This document shows, one piece after another, positions 5,018 to 6,120 of a DNA stretch of 6,120 bases. Numbering within the stretch: the stretch's first letter is position 1; every line of letters begins with the position of its first letter. Under the pieces are notes generated by a model, which saw only the letters and a program-made list of their open reading frames with translations, did no database searches and had not been told where the DNA came from. Source of the stretch: Luminiphilus sp. (lineage in GTDB: Bacteria; Pseudomonadota; Gammaproteobacteria; Pseudomonadales; Halieaceae); NCBI GenBank assembly GCA_029251065.1, contig JAQXEB010000162.1, forward strand, positions 1-6,120, in the 5' to 3' direction. The position numbers and the translations under genes are program-made.

Positions 5018-6120
5018 ATGAATAGCGCGGTAGGTAACCCTTATTGGAGTAATTTCTTGGGCGCTTCGCCCGATTGGTACAAAAAGACAATTATTGCGTT
5101 TTTAATTGTTAACCCCATTTTGCTGTACACGGCAGGCCCCTTCATTACAGGGTGGGTGCTCATTGGGCAATTTATTTTCACACTTGCCCTAGCGCTGCAG
5201 TGTTACCCACTTCAGCCCGGCGGTCTGTTGGCCATTGAGGCCGTCGCCATTGGCTTAGCCGAGCCTCAAACCGTATTTCACGAGGCTGAGGCAAACTTTG
5301 AAGTCATTTTGCTACTGATGTTCATGGTTGCGGGTATTTACTTCATGAAGGAGTTGCTCCTTTATATTTTTACCAAGATTTTACTGCGCGTTAAGTCCAA
5401 GAAGTTATTGTCGCTCCTGTTTTCGTTAGTGGCAGCCGTGCTGTCTGCGTTTTTGGATGCTCTGACGGTGACCGCTGTGCTGATCAGCGTGGGTGTGGGG
5501 TTCTTCACGGTGTATCACAAGGTGGCCTCGGGAACGGTCTTTGACGATTCGCAACACGATCACACCACTGACGAGGCCGTGAAGGCGGAAAACGAGACTG
5601 ATTTAGAGGGGTTCAGAGCGTTCCTCAGAAGCTTGCTGATGCACGGTGCCGTCGGTACGGCTCTGGGCGGCGTGTGCACGCTGGTTGGTGAGCCTCAGAA
5701 CCTTCTGATTGCCACGGTAGCGGGCTGGGATTTCGTCGAGTTCTTCCTACTCATGGCGCCGATTACGATGCCTGTTTTAGCGGCGGGTTTGCTGACCTGT
5801 CTGTTGCTTGAGCAAACAAAAATATTGGGTTACGGCGCGGAGTTGCCGCCTCGTGTGCGGACAGTACTTGAAGCATTCCAAGAGCAAGAGAATGCTAAAG
5901 CGACACCGGCCTCAAATGCTCGACTGGTCATTCAAGCGCTGGTTGCTGGCGTGCTCGTTGTGGGTCTCGCCTTACACTTGGCTGCGGTAGGCCTCATCGG
6001 CTTAATGGTCATTGTGCTACTCACTGCTTTTAACGGCATTGTCGAGGAACACAAGCTTGGGCACGCCTTCGAGGAGGCGTTACCGTTCACTGCGCTTTTA
6101 GTGGTGTTCTTTGCGATTGT
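5018..6120 (+). CDS. nhaB: Na+/H+ antiporter NhaB, N-terminal part (gene cut by the right edge)
   Basis: The first 367 codons of the inner-membrane sodium/proton antiporter NhaB, which expels Na+ in exchange for H+ and helps keep internal Na+ and pH steady. Translation from ATG 5018 is open to the window end. It matches E. coli NhaB nearly throughout: NFLGASPDWYKK (12-23), CYPLQPGGLLAIEA (62-75), LLLMFMVAGIYFMK (98-111), VGEPQNL (223-229) and LPFTALLVVFF (355-365). Asp147 in SAFLDALT (143-150) is the conserved membrane-embedded acidic residue important for transport in this family. Many hydrophobic segments are present, and a charged loop at about 168-200 is the most divergent part. The start is supported by AGGA at 5005-5008, nine bases upstream, and by alignment. 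ATG 5011 is out of frame. The full protein should be about 510 residues, so about 70% is here. Frame and motifs are intact within the window. Confidence 0.96.
   Translation, partial: MNSAVGNPYWSNFLGASPDWYKKTIIAFLIVNPILLYTAGPFITGWVLIGQFIFTLALALQCYPLQPGGLLAIEAVAIGLAEPQTVFHEAEANFEVILLLMFMVAGIYFMKELLLYIFTKILLRVKSKKLLSLLFSLVAAVLSAFLDALTVTAVLISVGVGFFTVYHKVASGTVFDDSQHDHTTDEAVKAENETDLEGFRAFLRSLLMHGAVGTALGGVCTLVGEPQNLLIATVAGWDFVEFFLLMAPITMPVLAAGLLTCLLLEQTKILGYGAELPPRVRTVLEAFQEQENAKATPASNARLVIQALVAGVLVVGLALHLAAVGLIGLMVIVLLTAFNGIVEEHKLGHAFEEALPFTALLVVFFAI

Noticed and set aside
4791..5021. 76-codon plus-strand open frame across the nudC-nhaB gap
   Set aside because: It begins inside nudC antisense, ends at the nhaB start, has no ribosome binding site and looks like translated intergenic DNA.
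1..6120. Search for CRISPR arrays, insertion sequences, toxin-antitoxin or defence genes
   Set aside because: No regularly spaced repeats, transposase motifs or such proteins were found. All space is taken by recognisable genes and two short intergenic gaps.

Overview
The window looks like ordinary chromosome from a marine-type gammaproteobacterium. It has moderate GC content, short intergenic gaps, and close relatives of Escherichia coli Prc, SohB, NudC and NhaB. The genus cannot be fixed from the sequence. Members of the Halieaceae (OM60/NOR5 group) would fit, but that is a guess.

Layout, left to right. Positions 1-849 (minus) hold the N-terminal 283 codons of a tail-specific periplasmic protease (prc/tsp), which runs off the left edge. 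Positions 850-1084 are a divergent intergenic region with an AT-rich inverted repeat overlapping a possible promoter. Positions 1085-2053 (plus) encode an ETHE1-like metallo-beta-lactamase-fold hydrolase, probably a persulfide dioxygenase-type enzyme. It converges on a classical short-chain dehydrogenase (2069-2842, minus). Upstream of the dehydrogenase on the same strand are sohB (2914-3993) and nudC (4004-4813). nudC and sohB are 10 bases apart and the nudC stop codon overlaps the sohB ribosome binding site, so nudC-sohB, perhaps with the dehydrogenase, form an operon. Positions 4814-5017 are a second divergent intergenic region, rich in small inverted repeats. From 5018 to the right edge (plus) is the first 367 codons of the Na+/H+ antiporter nhaB.

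Two real genes, prc and nhaB, are cut by the window edges. I recovered both by direct translation. Two genes, the dehydrogenase and sohB, start at TTG codons, each with a good ribosome binding site.

The genes are mostly envelope quality control (Prc, SohB), nucleotide and redox housekeeping (NudC, dehydrogenase), sulfur detoxification (ETHE1-like) and ion homeostasis (NhaB). I see no insertion sequence, phage gene, CRISPR array, toxin-antitoxin pair or defence system, and nothing that supports an undescribed system. The items most worth checking are the two intergenic regions: a possible operator before the ETHE1-like gene and a possible structured leader before nhaB.
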